Positions 7,435 through 15,212 are shown, numbered from the stretch's first letter. The stretch: 18,457 nt of DNA from JAEDES01 sp964470055 (GCA_964470055.1 CAYXZZ010000029.1:1-18457); one strand, 5' to 3'. Translations and numbers: made by a program. Notes: generated by a model not told the origin, from the sequence alone.

Positions 7435-8181
7435 ATGAATGAAGCACGTAAATTAACTATGCAAATGGCCATATTTTTTCTAATAATTCTCGTAGCATTT
7501 GGAACAATAATTGTAAAAGAAAAAAGTTCCACTCTCTTTTTACCAAAAATAGAAAACTCTCTAAATAACTACATCAAAGAAAATTACAACGATTTAGAAT
7601 TAACAAAAGAAAAAATAACTTTTAATAATAATGCCTATACAATGAAAGTTACAAATCCAAAAAATAAAAACCATTATTTTTACATAACATACTCTAATAA
7701 AAAGATAACTGATACTTATCAAACTGATTATATAGAAGGAAAATCTTTATTAAGTCATTTAAATACCGTCCTAGAAAACACTGTCTATGAAAAAACAAAC
7801 ATAACCTGCTCCATTGAAATAACAACTTCTCTAAATATGTTTTCCGACAAAATAAAAAAACTCCTTCTTTCAGAAGAAGCAGTCCAATCACTAAAAATAT
7901 ACACTCTAAAAACAGAGATAATAACTCCTTGGGAATCACAATCCATTACCTCAAACATCACTACTCTAATAACTAATTTGGAAGAAAAAAACATTACACC
8001 AAAAAATTATACCATCATAGTAACAGACCAAAATGATATAACAAAGTCAGTAAAAATCTCCAACATTACAACAAATAACTTAAAAAACGACAACTTATCT
8101 ATCATAATTAATGATATAATAAATAATGAAAAAACAAGTATTCTAACTGAAAACAATATAACTTATGAATACTTAAATTAG
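7435..8181 (+). CDS. membrane-anchored protein of unknown function
   Basis: This 248-residue protein has one N-terminal membrane segment (about residues 10-27, MAIFFLIILVAFGTIIV) after a short charged start, so the remaining ~220 residues are probably outside the cell. The outer part is rich in Asn, Thr, Ile and Lys, has a single Cys, and shows no motif I know. No lipobox is present. The ribosome-binding site is GGTGAT, 4 nt before ATG. It is followed after 8 bp by the HIT gene, and the two are probably one transcript. No function is assigned. Confidence 0.75.
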   Translation: MNEARKLTMQMAIFFLIILVAFGTIIVKEKSSTLFLPKIENSLNNYIKENYNDLELTKEKITFNNNAYTMKVTNPKNKNHYFYITYSNKKITDTYQTDYIEGKSLLSHLNTVLENTVYEKTNITCSIEITTSLNMFSDKIKKLLLSEEAVQSLKIYTLKTEIITPWESQSITSNITTLITNLEEKNITPKNYTIIVTDQNDITKSVKISNITTNNLKNDNLSIIINDIINNEKTSILTENNITYEYLN

Positions 8182-8189
8182 GAGGATTT

Positions 8190-8588
8190 ATGAACGATTG
8201 TATTTTTTGTAAAATTATTAAAGGTGAAATGCCATCAAAAACAGTATATGAAGATGACTTAATAAAAGTAATTATGAATATTAATCCAACAACAAATGGA
8301 CACTTACTTGTTCTTCCAAAAGAACATTATGTAAATATTTTTGACATTGATGAACAAATTATTAATCACAGTTTCAAAGTGATAAGAGATACACTATATC
8401 CTTTATTAAAAGATAAACTAGGCTGTGAAGGATTAACTCTTTCAGAAAACAATTTATTAGGTCAAGAAGTACATCATTTTCATATACATGTTACTCCAAG
8501 ATATGCTAATGACCTTGTTGATTACCACTATAATAAAGAGGCCCTTGAAGATTTAGATACAGTTTTTACAAAGCTTCAAACAAAGTAA
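8190..8588 (+). CDS. HIT-family nucleotide hydrolase
   Basis: HIT proteins of this Hinge/HINT type hydrolyse nucleotide monophosphate conjugates such as purine phosphoramidates. The 132 residues begin CIFCKIIKGEMPSKTVYED, the family's typical start with a CxxC pair, have NGHLLVLPKEHY in the middle, and carry the catalytic histidine triad HHFHIHVTPR near residues 95-104. AGGAGG lies 4-5 nt before the ATG. It is the second gene of a short operon, and its 3' end overlaps the end of the opposing membrane-protein gene by 23 bp. Confidence 0.92.
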   Translation: MNDCIFCKIIKGEMPSKTVYEDDLIKVIMNINPTTNGHLLVLPKEHYVNIFDIDEQIINHSFKVIRDTLYPLLKDKLGCEGLTLSENNLLGQEVHHFHIHVTPRYANDLVDYHYNKEALEDLDTVFTKLQTK

Positions 8589-9066
8589 CAATAAAATCTA
8601 TAATCATTAAACAAAATACTAAGATGCTAGCCCATTTTGGTATTTTTTCTATAATTTTTTCTAACCAAGGCTTCACTACATAAACAAAAATTAGTGATAA
8701 TACTCCCCAAATAGCAGTAATCTCCAACGCAATATATTTTCCAATATTAAATTTCAAATCACTATAATCCCAAAGACTCTTATCAAATACAGCATTAATA
8801 AAAACACCACCTAAATATTCAACACCAGTAACCACAATCATTATCAATAACAACATAATTACTATCTTCCAAAACTTATTAACCTTAATTCTATTAAAAA
8901 CAAATCTTTCAATTAAAATAATAATACAAATACCAAAACCATAAACAGGAACCCATGGTCCATGCAATAATCCACTATTTAAACTAGGAAAAATAATTTT
9001 AATTAAATTTTCAAAAATAAATCCCATAAACGATCCTGCTAAAAACATATTAAGATAATAAAACAT
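8566..9066 (-). CDS. small integral membrane protein, CmpB-like putative ABC-transporter type IV family
   Basis: The protein has about 166 residues with four or five hydrophobic helices. The pattern GFIFENLI, then GLLHGPWVPVYGFG, then TGVEYLGGVFINAVFDKSLWDYSDLKFNIGKYI matches the family annotated as putative ABC transporter type IV (CmpB-like, formerly DUF1113); its real function is not established. The start is taken as the ATG at 9066, preceded by GGTGATTATT; an in-frame ATG at 9078 has no ribosome-binding site. It converges on, and overlaps, the HIT gene, and no terminator is visible between the two 3' ends. Confidence 0.8.
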   Translation of the reverse strand: MFYYLNMFLAGSFMGFIFENLIKIIFPSLNSGLLHGPWVPVYGFGICIIILIERFVFNRIKVNKFWKIVIMLLLIMIVVTGVEYLGGVFINAVFDKSLWDYSDLKFNIGKYIALEITAIWGVLSLIFVYVVKPWLEKIIEKIPKWASILVFCLMIIDFIVTLFEAL

Positions 9067-9110
9067 AATAATCACCATTAATAATTTGCACTACTATTAA
9101 TAAATTATAC

Positions 9111-9142
9111 AAAAAGAAAGAGCAACTAATAAGTCATTGCTC
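9111..9142 (-). terminator. terminator of the two tiny membrane-peptide genes
   Basis: GAGCAA and TTGCTC form a 6-bp stem with an 11-nt loop on the minus strand, followed by TTTCTTTTT. The stop codon of the 9126-9233 gene lies inside the loop. Confidence 0.6.
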
Positions 9143-9233
9143 CTCCTAATATAATAGCAAGCAAAATATATAAAACTATAATAATAACAAATCCGTTTCC
9201 TCTTCTGGAACTGTTATTTTCAGGACAAGACAT
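9126..9233 (-). CDS. tiny one-helix membrane protein, YjcZ-like
   Basis: The 35 residues have a polar head MSCPENNSSRRGNGF, a single hydrophobic helix VIIIVLYILLAIILGGA and the end MTY. The layout (short Gly/Ser-rich head, then one helix ending in a Gly-rich turn) resembles the YjcZ-type tiny membrane proteins seen in Bacillus, several of which are made during sporulation. A strong AGGAGG lies 7 nt before the ATG, which supports real translation. Its ribosome-binding site overlaps the stop codon of the preceding tiny gene, so the pair is an operon. Confidence 0.7.
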   Translation of the reverse strand: MSCPENNSSRRGNGFVIIIVLYILLAIILGGAMTY

Positions 9234-9245
9234 CGTTACACCTCC

Positions 9246-9326
9246 TTAAATATAAGCACCTAAAATAATAATTAATAAAATAAATAATACTAATACAACG
9301 GCAGAACTTGATACATGATTACACAT
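9246..9326 (-). CDS. tiny one-helix membrane peptide
   Basis: The 26 residues are MCNHVSSS followed by one hydrophobic helix (AVVLVLFILLIIILGAYI). AGGAGG lies 9 nt before the ATG. It has the same head-plus-helix plan as its downstream neighbour and is probably a relative of the YjcZ-like group. The role is unknown. Confidence 0.65.
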   Translation of the reverse strand: MCNHVSSSAVVLVLFILLIIILGAYI

Positions 9327-9359
9327 ATATAATCTCCTCCTTTTTTTATGCTTTCATCA

Positions 9360-9387
9360 TATTTTATGGTAAATAGTCGATTTGTGT
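9360..9387 (-). promoter_or_regulatory. possible sigma-K-like promoter of the tiny membrane-peptide operon
   Basis: The minus strand reads AC (9387-9386), 17 nt, then CATAAAATA (9368-9360). This fits the mother-cell sigma-K pattern AC-N17-CATAnnnTA as known from Bacillus subtilis. The match is short and the region AT-rich, so it is tentative. Confidence 0.3.
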
Positions 9388-9422
9388 TCATATTTATTGC
9401 ACTAAAACCATTTTTTTGCTAT

Positions 9423-9428
9423 TATAAT
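9423..9428 (+). promoter_or_regulatory. -10 box of prsA
   Basis: A perfect TATAAT lies 20 bp before the ATG at 9449. No good -35 is found at 17 bp; TTGCAC (9397-9402) is 20 bp away, so the box may work with an activator. Confidence 0.4.
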
Positions 9429-9448
9429 AAGTTGTATAGGAGGAAATT

Positions 9449-10450
9449 ATGAAAAAGAAAAAGTATATAATTGCTTTAGGATGCTTACTACTTACAATCT
9501 CTCTTTTCGCAACAGGATGCAAACAAGAAATTGAAGTTAAAGATGGCTCTAAAGTGGCTGTATCAGTAAAAGGCGGAAAAATCACCGCAACAGAATACTA
9601 TGAACAAATAAAAGAAAATAATATTTCAACATTAGTTGATATGATTGATAAGGCACTACTAGAAGAAAAATACCCTACAACAGATGAAGAAGATACAGAA
9701 GTAGAAACACAGATCAGTCAATTAAAAGCAAACTATTCTGATGAAAACACATTAAACACTATTCTAACACAATATTTTGGAGTTCAAGATTTAGATGAAC
9801 TTGAAGAAGTACTAAGATTAGAATATAAAAGAAATGAGGCTGTAGAAGATTACATTGCTGAAAATATCAAAGACGATGAAATAAAAAAATACTACAACGA
9901 AAACATCTTTGGTCAAGTTAAAGCAAGTCACATTTTAATTATCCCATCTGCATCAGAAGACGCAACTGATGATGAAATTGAAGAAGCAGAAGCAGAAGCA
10001 TTAAAAACAGCTAAAGAAGTTATTAAAAAATTAAAAAAAGGTGAAGATTTCTCTAAGTTAGCTAAAAAATATTCTCAAGACACTGCAACCGCAACAAATG
10101 GTGGAAACTTAGGATACTTTGATTTAGACGAAATGGTTGATGAATTCTCTGCTGCTGTTAAAGAATTAGATATCGATGAATATACAAAAGAACCTGTAAA
10201 AACATCATATGGATATCACATCATCATAAAAACTGGTGAAAAAGATAAAGCAACATTAGAAGAATCTGAAGATGATATCAGAGAAAAAATAACTCTACAA
10301 AGATTAGATGAAGATCCTACTCTTTATTATCAAACCTTAATCAATATTAGAGAAGCAAATAATATTAAATGGAATGATACAGTACTAGAAAAACAATATA
10401 ATAAATTAATGGAACAATTACTAGAGGCCGCTGCATCTTCCGCATCATAA
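9449..10450 (+). CDS. prsA: PrsA-like peptidyl-prolyl isomerase lipoprotein
   Basis: PrsA is a lipid-anchored foldase on the outer face of the membrane that helps secreted proteins fold. The 333 residues start with a signal peptide whose lipobox reads LFATGC, with lipidation at Cys24. The parvulin-type domain runs from about residue 153 (VKASHILII) to about 265, with KYSQDTATATNGGNLGYF and the closing YGYHIIIKTGE, the usual landmarks. N- and C-terminal helical chaperone regions flank it, and the C-terminus is a small Ala/Ser tail. AGGAGG lies 5 nt before the ATG. It is monocistronic, with a strong terminator that also serves the opposing gene. Confidence 0.92.
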   Translation: MKKKKYIIALGCLLLTISLFATGCKQEIEVKDGSKVAVSVKGGKITATEYYEQIKENNISTLVDMIDKALLEEKYPTTDEEDTEVETQISQLKANYSDENTLNTILTQYFGVQDLDELEEVLRLEYKRNEAVEDYIAENIKDDEIKKYYNENIFGQVKASHILIIPSASEDATDDEIEEAEAEALKTAKEVIKKLKKGEDFSKLAKKYSQDTATATNGGNLGYFDLDEMVDEFSAAVKELDIDEYTKEPVKTSYGYHIIIKTGEKDKATLEESEDDIREKITLQRLDEDPTLYYQTLINIREANNIKWNDTVLEKQYNKLMEQLLEAAASSAS

Positions 10451-10457
10451 TAATACA

Positions 10458-10490
10458 AAAGATTCAACATCACAGAGTTGAATCTTTTTT
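10458..10490. terminator. bidirectional terminator between prsA and the membrane protein gene
   Basis: AAAGATTCAAC (10458-10468) and its exact complement (10477-10487) form an 11-bp stem with an 8-nt loop. T runs follow on both strands. The TGA stop of the minus-strand gene lies in the loop. Confidence 0.9.
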
Positions 10491-11906
10491 CTTGTATAAA
10501 ATCATATTGTCTTCTTCATACACAACTTCATAGTTGTCACTATAATTTAAATATGTATTTATTGGATATTTTCGCATCACTAAAAAATAATCAAAATTGT
10601 ACTTTTCAATCAACAAAACATAATCATTTTTAAGCATAGAAATATTTTCATAATCTACTAAATTATATTTTGAATATAAATCAGCCCTACCATCTACAAA
10701 AACATCTATATCATTATAAATAAGTTCTCCCCCATAATCATACATATTATATAATCTTTTAGGTTTCTCTTCCTTTATAATTTCAATCATCTCATCACTA
10801 ATAACAGTTTTACTATATTCCTTATCCAAATTATTATAATTGCAGATAAATATTCCTAAAAATATACACCCAACCATAAATAACATTCTAGTAGTTCCCT
10901 TATCAGGTCTTCTTTCAGAAATATAATTAAATATAACATAACTCATAATGATATAAGTATATCCCCAAAAACGAATACTCTTTAATCCTAAAATAATAGA
11001 TATTCCAAATAAAGCCAAATCAATAAATTTAATCTTTTCTTTACTAAAAAGCATTATAAGGAAAATAGTCACTATTAAAATAAAGTATGGATAATGACTC
11101 ACACTACTCAAAGTAGTAGGTTGCCATTCCGTAATAAAGTTAACCATCACTGTATCCATAATATTAGTATACGGATAAAGAAGCATTTTCACTCCATGAG
11201 GATTAATACAAATTGCCATCATACAAAAGAACGCCACCACTAAATAAGTTAACAGTTGTTTTTTACTTAATCTATTTGCTGAAATCTTTGTAAAATCAAA
11301 TTTAAACAACCCTATAATTAAAAATACCAAACAAAATAAATAACTTAAATTACTAGAACCGCCATGAAAATTTGCCCAAAATAATGTAACTAGTGGAAGA
11401 AAATAAATCTTTTTAGAATCTTTGTTTCTAAATAAGTCATACGTAAACCAGATAGTTAAAGCCAAGAAACTAAAACTTAATAAATGCGGTCTTGCTTGCA
11501 TATAAACACAAAATATTAAAAAGCCCATTATCCAACACAAACCAAATAATATATTTTTTAAATAACCTTTCCTATTACTAAAAAATAAAATCATCAGTAA
11601 AGAAACTATACACATAAAAGAATATATAAAAAAGTGCATTTTTCCAAATACGCATTTAAATAAATAAATCAAACAGTCAAAAGCCCACTCATGTGACATC
11701 CAATGCTTACCTTGCATAAACCACGAAAATACATCTTCAGTCAAAATCATCTTATTTTGAATCATATATTCTCCAGCCTTAACATGCCACAGATAATCAC
11801 TATCTTTCGTAAAAAGCAACATCATAAATACGGCTAAACAAACAAGTACAAAACTAAATCCCAAAACATATCGATATTTTTTTGTAAATTCCCTAATCCT
11901 CTTCAT
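10470..11906 (-). CDS. multi-pass membrane protein, GT-C glycosyltransferase-like
   Basis: The 478 residues contain about ten membrane helices and then a C-terminal domain of ~110 residues that should lie outside the cell. The first loop reads TKDSDYLWHVKAGEYMI, with an acidic residue placed like the catalytic Asp of the GT-C fold, and is followed by VFSWFMQGKHWMSHEWAFD. The tail has NMYDYGGELIYNDIDVFVDGRADLY, a signature I know from GT-C-like membrane proteins of unknown substrate. The start is the ATG at 11906, 7 nt after AAAGGA, overlapping the end of recX by 14 bp. Substrate and role are not known; the fold call is by motif resemblance only. Confidence 0.8.
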   Translation of the reverse strand: MKRIREFTKKYRYVLGFSFVLVCLAVFMMLLFTKDSDYLWHVKAGEYMIQNKMILTEDVFSWFMQGKHWMSHEWAFDCLIYLFKCVFGKMHFFIYSFMCIVSLLMILFFSNRKGYLKNILFGLCWIMGFLIFCVYMQARPHLLSFSFLALTIWFTYDLFRNKDSKKIYFLPLVTLFWANFHGGSSNLSYLFCLVFLIIGLFKFDFTKISANRLSKKQLLTYLVVAFFCMMAICINPHGVKMLLYPYTNIMDTVMVNFITEWQPTTLSSVSHYPYFILIVTIFLIMLFSKEKIKFIDLALFGISIILGLKSIRFWGYTYIIMSYVIFNYISERRPDKGTTRMLFMVGCIFLGIFICNYNNLDKEYSKTVISDEMIEIIKEEKPKRLYNMYDYGGELIYNDIDVFVDGRADLYSKYNLVDYENISMLKNDYVLLIEKYNFDYFLVMRKYPINTYLNYSDNYEVVYEEDNMILYKKKDSTL

Positions 11907-12642
11907 AGTAAAGTCCTTTCTGATAAAGTTTTTCCTTTATTTTATATTCAAGTTCTTTTCCATCATACTTTCGACTAAGTTTTTTATATAATTTTTCATA
12001 CTCCTTAGAAGCAATATCTTTATTATTAGAAAAATCAAATTCTTCAATCACCTTTGAAATAATTGAATTATCATATCCCAAATTACTTAAGTCATTAACT
12101 AACTTTTTCTTTAAAACAGCCCCTCCTCTATTTCTATTACTATTATAAAGTCTAGTTAAAACTTTCCTAATCTTCTCTAATTGACTTTCCTCATCAAACA
12201 CCAATAACTCTTCATCAACAATATTTAAGTCAACTCTATGTTCTGAAAGCTCCTTTCGAATTTTATAAGGCCCCTTATTAGTAGTAACAATCTGATTATT
12301 GATATAACTTTTAATAAAACCCCGATCATTTAAATATCCTTGTTCCACCAACTTCTCAATAGCCTTCTCAATAATTTCAATTGGGTACTCTTTCTTTATT
12401 AAGAATTCTCTCGTATCATAAATACTTTTAAATCTATGATTAATACTTTCAAGTGCCACAGAATAAACTTCACATTCCTGATTAAAAGTCTCAATTTTCA
12501 TTATATCTGATTCCAGTATTTCTTTTTTTAACAACAACTCAAATTTCAAAATAACATCTTCGTATAATAAAAGCTCTCGTCCATCTTCTAACTCTATCTT
12601 ATACCTATCTTTAGTTGTTTTTTTATACTTAATAATTTTCAA
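11893..12642 (-). CDS. recX: RecX regulator of RecA
   Basis: RecX binds RecA filaments and limits or remodels them during recombination and repair. The 249 residues show the repeated three-helix modules of the family: REFLIKKEYPIEIIEKAIEKLVEQGYLND (about 85-113), then IKSYINNQIVTTNKGPYKIRKELSEHRVD, then the C-terminal modules. The N-terminal extension, with YKIELEDGRELLLYEDVIL, is typical of Gram-positive RecX. The start is a TTG (12642) preceded by GGTGAT; an in-frame stop lies two codons upstream, so no ATG start is possible. It overlaps the following membrane-protein gene by 14 bp. Confidence 0.88.
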   Translation of the reverse strand: MKIIKYKKTTKDRYKIELEDGRELLLYEDVILKFELLLKKEILESDIMKIETFNQECEVYSVALESINHRFKSIYDTREFLIKKEYPIEIIEKAIEKLVEQGYLNDRGFIKSYINNQIVTTNKGPYKIRKELSEHRVDLNIVDEELLVFDEESQLEKIRKVLTRLYNSNRNRGGAVLKKKLVNDLSNLGYDNSIISKVIEEFDFSNNKDIASKEYEKLYKKLSRKYDGKELEYKIKEKLYQKGLYYEED

Positions 12643-12680
12643 TATTCATCACCTATTACCAGTATATCAAAAAAACATCA

Positions 12681-12706
12681 CAAAAAAAAGGAGACTATTT
12701 CTCCTT
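12681..12706 (-). terminator. terminator of rpoZ
   Basis: AAGGAGA, a 5-nt loop and TCTCCTT form a perfect 7-bp stem followed by at least seven T on the minus strand. The rpoZ stop codon falls in the loop. Confidence 0.85.
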
Positions 12707-12901
12707 CTTTGATACCTTGATTAAGCCTTCTGAAACCTCCTCAAGAGCCCTTCCAATATTCTTTTTACATTTGTACTCGGATTCAGGCATTTGTAAATAT
12801 CCATCTTTTGCTATTTGTTTACTTCTTCTAGCCGATATATGTACCAATTCATATTTAGAATCAACTATATTAAGTAATTTGTCGATAGAAGGATAAATCA
12901 T
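12695..12901 (-). CDS. rpoZ: RNA polymerase omega subunit
   Basis: The omega subunit helps assemble RNA polymerase by chaperoning the beta-prime subunit. The 68 residues read MIYPSIDKLLNIVDSKYELV, then ISARRSKQIA, then KKNIGRALEEVSEGLI, which is the family pattern for short Gram-positive omega. The ATG at 12901 lies 10 nt after GGGAG; an in-frame GTG at 12910 would sit on the ribosome-binding site. It has its own promoter and terminator. The usual neighbour gmk is not seen here. Confidence 0.92.
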   Translation of the reverse strand: MIYPSIDKLLNIVDSKYELVHISARRSKQIAKDGYLQMPESEYKCKKNIGRALEEVSEGLIKVSKKEK

Positions 12902-12923
12902 TCGTATCACACTCCCTATTATT

Positions 12924-12952
12924 AGAATAAATCACCCTCTAAAAATAATCAA
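12924..12952 (-). promoter_or_regulatory. promoter of rpoZ
   Basis: TTGATT (12952-12947) and TATTCT (12929-12924) are 17 bp apart on the minus strand. Confidence 0.5.
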
Positions 12953-12999
12953 CAAACCTTACACAATTAGACACTTTTATTTACGCACCATCTTTACAT

Positions 13000-13335
13000 C
13001 TACAAAAGTTCTATCTCAATCCCAACCACACCATATTTTTCTTGTTCTTCTTTCGAATAATACTGCTCCATGTCTTCAGCGCTTGCCTCTTCATCTTTGC
13101 AATATCCTAAAGAAACTTTATCATAATCACGATATAAATCAGCAAAATTACTATAAATATGCATTGCAATAACTCTAGTTAATTGCTTTTCTCCTGTAGC
13201 ACGACTAGTAAATTCAATTTTATCACCCACTTGAATTTCTTGTCTTTTCTCATCATATAACCTTAATTCAATTGTTTTTGTTCCTGCCTTAATTAATTTA
13301 AATGGCTCAGCATGTAATCTCATTTCATGAATCAT
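13000..13335 (-). CDS. ASCH-domain protein
   Basis: ASCH domains have a PUA-like beta-barrel fold and are thought to bind RNA or modified nucleotides; some members act as RNases or amidohydrolases. The 111 residues show the family core FKLIKAGTKTIELRLYDEKRQEIQVGDKIEF (about 12-42), with the Lys/Glu/Arg cluster of the pocket, and the later YSKEEQEKYGVVGIEI. The start is taken as the ATG at 13335, but an in-frame ATG at 13323 is possible, and neither has a ribosome-binding site nearby. Its 5' leader is split by the group II intron that ends about 10 bp upstream, and joining the exons would place GAGG about 10 nt before the ATG. Confidence 0.85.
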   Translation of the reverse strand: MIHEMRLHAEPFKLIKAGTKTIELRLYDEKRQEIQVGDKIEFTSRATGEKQLTRVIAMHIYSNFADLYRDYDKVSLGYCKDEEASAEDMEQYYSKEEQEKYGVVGIEIELL

Positions 13336-13413
13336 CTTAATATTGGTCGAGTAGACGACTCGACTACACCTCCCTTTCTTTCACTAGTGAGAGGAAGTCT
13401 GTCACCCCTCACA

Positions 13414-13443
13414 GAACCGGTGCAGATTTCCCGCATACAGCTC
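13414..13443 (-). ncRNA. domain V of the group II intron, shortened
   Basis: The minus strand reads GAGCTGTATGC on the 5' side and GCACCGGTTC on the 3' side, around GGGAAATCT. This has the catalytic AGC triad and the GGTTC partner strand. It is 30 nt rather than the usual 34, and the GT(A) bulge expected between GCAC and CGGTTC is missing, so catalysis is doubtful. Confidence 0.65.
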
Positions 13444-13480
13444 TTCATATAATATTTATTTAAAAATATTAACATCTATC

Positions 13481-13978
13481 TTAGACATTGGAATTTCTAA
13501 GTAATTCTATATTCTTACATAATCTAAATGTTTTATCTTGTTCTTTTGTCCTCGTTCTCTTAAAGTATAATACATATTTTAAATATTTATAATATTTTAT
13601 TAAACTTGAATAATTTCCATTTACTCCATAATAAGCATAATGTCCTATTATTTTCTTTCTTATACTTAGTCCAACTTCAAGTATCGGTTCGTGCATATTT
13701 TCATGCAGCCTCTTCTTTATGACTTCAAACTTCTGTTTAAGTTTCTTTCTATTTCTTTTTATATTTGGCCTATATTTTCCATTAAGAGTCTTTCCATTTG
13801 AAATCACCCCTAGAAAATTAAACTCTTCTTTTGTGCCACCATCTACACCACCGACTTTTTCAGTCTGTTGCTTATCATGTTGTTTTATTAGTGTTTCTTT
13901 ATTTACATAATGCATTATTGTTTGTAGTTTATAACCTTGTTGCATTTGGTATTTTATATCTTTTCGTTTTGTTTCCAT
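13481..13978 (-). pseudogene. group II intron reverse transcriptase/maturase with the RT core deleted
   Basis: The 165-residue frame joins two separated parts of an intron-encoded protein. Residues 1-~50 (RKDIKYQMQQGYKLQTIMHY to KVGGVDGGTKEE) are the N-terminus up to the first RT block; from FNFLGVISNGKTLNGKYRP onward it is the X/maturase domain, including IRKKIIGHYAYYGVNGNYSSL. Everything between, including the YADD active site of the polymerase and normally some 250 or more residues, is gone. The junction is in frame and no stop interrupts it. It has no endonuclease domain. A full-length protein could mobilise the intron; this remnant cannot reverse transcribe, though the maturase part might in principle still bind RNA. 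Confidence 0.85.
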
Positions 13979-14498
13979 GTTTCTAAAATTCCTCTAGTGA
14001 TTACATGTGTCCCTAAAGAAACGACTATATGCTAGCCCTTTGCTCCGCAATCATTACTCGCTTCATCGCTACTATGAACTAGTCCGACTACTCATAAATC
14101 TTTTGCCTAACTCAGATTACAAATAATTGCTTTGACATACTTCTTCACTTCAATGTTTTAAATCTCCGATTTTGAAGAACTTATGAGTTCTCCCAGGTAT
14201 GCTTAATATAACACTGATATATTCGCCATACAATATTGACAACGGTGGCACTTTCACAACATCTCGCTTTAACGATATTGCTATTGTCGTCTGCGGTATA
14301 GAGAAACACATCGACTACCACTATTTATATTTGACGAGGCTGAATTGATTCACGATTTCTCATTATGGGCCGTATTCTTGTTTACCTACGCTTAAGCCTT
14401 ATCGATCCAGGGCTAACTAATGGCTCTTTTCTAGAGATTACCATGTTGGGTTTCCACCAACTATATATTAAGCACCGAACCGGCGCACCCTCTAAAAA

Positions 14499-14507
14499 AT
14501 TATAACA
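14499..14507 (-). promoter_or_regulatory. extended -10 promoter upstream of the intron, probably for the ASCH gene
   Basis: The minus strand reads TGTTATAAT, a full extended -10 box (TGnTATAAT), about 10 bp before the intron's first base. No good -35 is visible, as is allowed for extended -10 promoters. Its transcript would run through the intron into the ASCH gene. Confidence 0.45.
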
Positions 14508-14509
14508 TT

Positions 14510-14539
14510 AAAAAATTAAAGATTAGTTTCCCAATCCCT
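14510..14539 (-). terminator. terminator of the 14576-15070 gene
   Basis: AGGGATTGG, a GAAA tetraloop and CTAATCTTT form a 9-bp stem with three G-U pairs, followed by AATTTTTT on the minus strand. Confidence 0.6.
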
Positions 14540-14575
14540 AATTAAATAATACTTCATTAAAATTTTATTTCATGA

Positions 14576-15070
14576 TTAATCATTTTTTTGACATTCATAT
14601 TCTAGTTTTATTTTTCCGTCAGTATCTAAAGAAAAATTATCAAAAGTTTCAGAACATGTATAACCATCCGGAATTTCATTAAAACTCAATATATAATCTC
14701 CAGTTTCGGCATCCAAAACAGTATGCTCTGCATTGTCAATATATTCAATCTCATAAAACGCCTCATCAGATTGAAGTGTTAGTTTTAATCCTTCAACAAC
14801 ATTTCCCTCTTGATCACTAACAACTACCGTTATTGAATTTTTAGGTAAAAACAAAGTATCTAAACTAGATAACAACACAAATATAACACCAACAACTACT
14901 GCTAACAAAACAATTATACCAAGAACTTTTTGTCCCAAAGATTGTTTTTTAACTTCCAAAGTGTTACTATCCGGTTGTTTTTTAGTATCTTCACTTGCTT
15001 TTTTTATTTGATCTACTTGATTTTTTAACTCAGCAAAATCAAAATTACTTTCCACGCTTCTTTTACTCAT
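14576..15070 (-). CDS. single-pass membrane protein with Cna-B/prealbumin-like outer domain
   Basis: The 164 residues have a charged cytoplasmic N-terminus of ~50 residues (with FDFAELKNQVDQIKK, probably helical), one membrane helix (about 51-70, VLGIIVLLAVVVGVIFVLL) and an outer domain of ~90 residues. The outer part reads ITVVVSDQEGNVVEGLKLTL, then HTVLDAETGDYILSFNEIPDGY, the strand-and-turn pattern of Cna-B/prealbumin-like folds used in surface proteins. Two Cys (in GYTCSE and YECQK) could form a disulfide. The start is the ATG at 15070, 6 nt after GAGGAGG; an ATG at 15091 is in frame but lies before the ribosome-binding site. The role is unknown; surface attachment or signalling is a guess from the fold. 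Confidence 0.75.
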   Translation of the reverse strand: MSKRSVESNFDFAELKNQVDQIKKASEDTKKQPDSNTLEVKKQSLGQKVLGIIVLLAVVVGVIFVLLSSLDTLFLPKNSITVVVSDQEGNVVEGLKLTLQSDEAFYEIEYIDNAEHTVLDAETGDYILSFNEIPDGYTCSETFDNFSLDTDGKIKLEYECQKND

Positions 15071-15212
15071 TTTTTCCTCCTCATAAAACATAATAACAGA
15101 ATCATAAAACTATAATCCCTATAAAAAGAATAACATATAGAAAAAAATTTTTCACTATAAAATTATTTAATTATAAATTTTATTTATTACAATATTATAT
15201 TAAACAATTCAA

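Larger units (their letters stand above)
13346..14488 (-). mobile_element. degraded group II intron
   Basis: Read on the minus strand, the element begins GTGCGCC at 14488, fitting the group II 5' consensus GUGYG, and continues as ~510 nt of G- and C-richer, structured non-coding sequence unlike its AT-rich surroundings. A shortened maturase frame (13978-13481) follows, then a domain-V-like hairpin (13443-13414), a domain-VI-like part and an end near CTACTCGAC at 13354-13346. The 3' border is uncertain by some bases because a hairpin (13364-13346) covers it. A TCTCTA at 14304-14299 could be EBS1 pairing with the exon's last bases TAGAGG. The host site is the leader of the ASCH gene, shortly after a terminator. 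Confidence 0.85.

Noticed and set aside
13346..13364. GTCGAGT/ACTCGAC hairpin as a rho-independent terminator
   Set aside because: No T run follows on either strand, and it coincides with the 3' end of the group II intron.
13719..13910. Plus-strand open frame of 63 codons, Phe/Ser-rich, inside the intron
   Set aside because: Antisense shadow of the Lys-rich maturase remnant.
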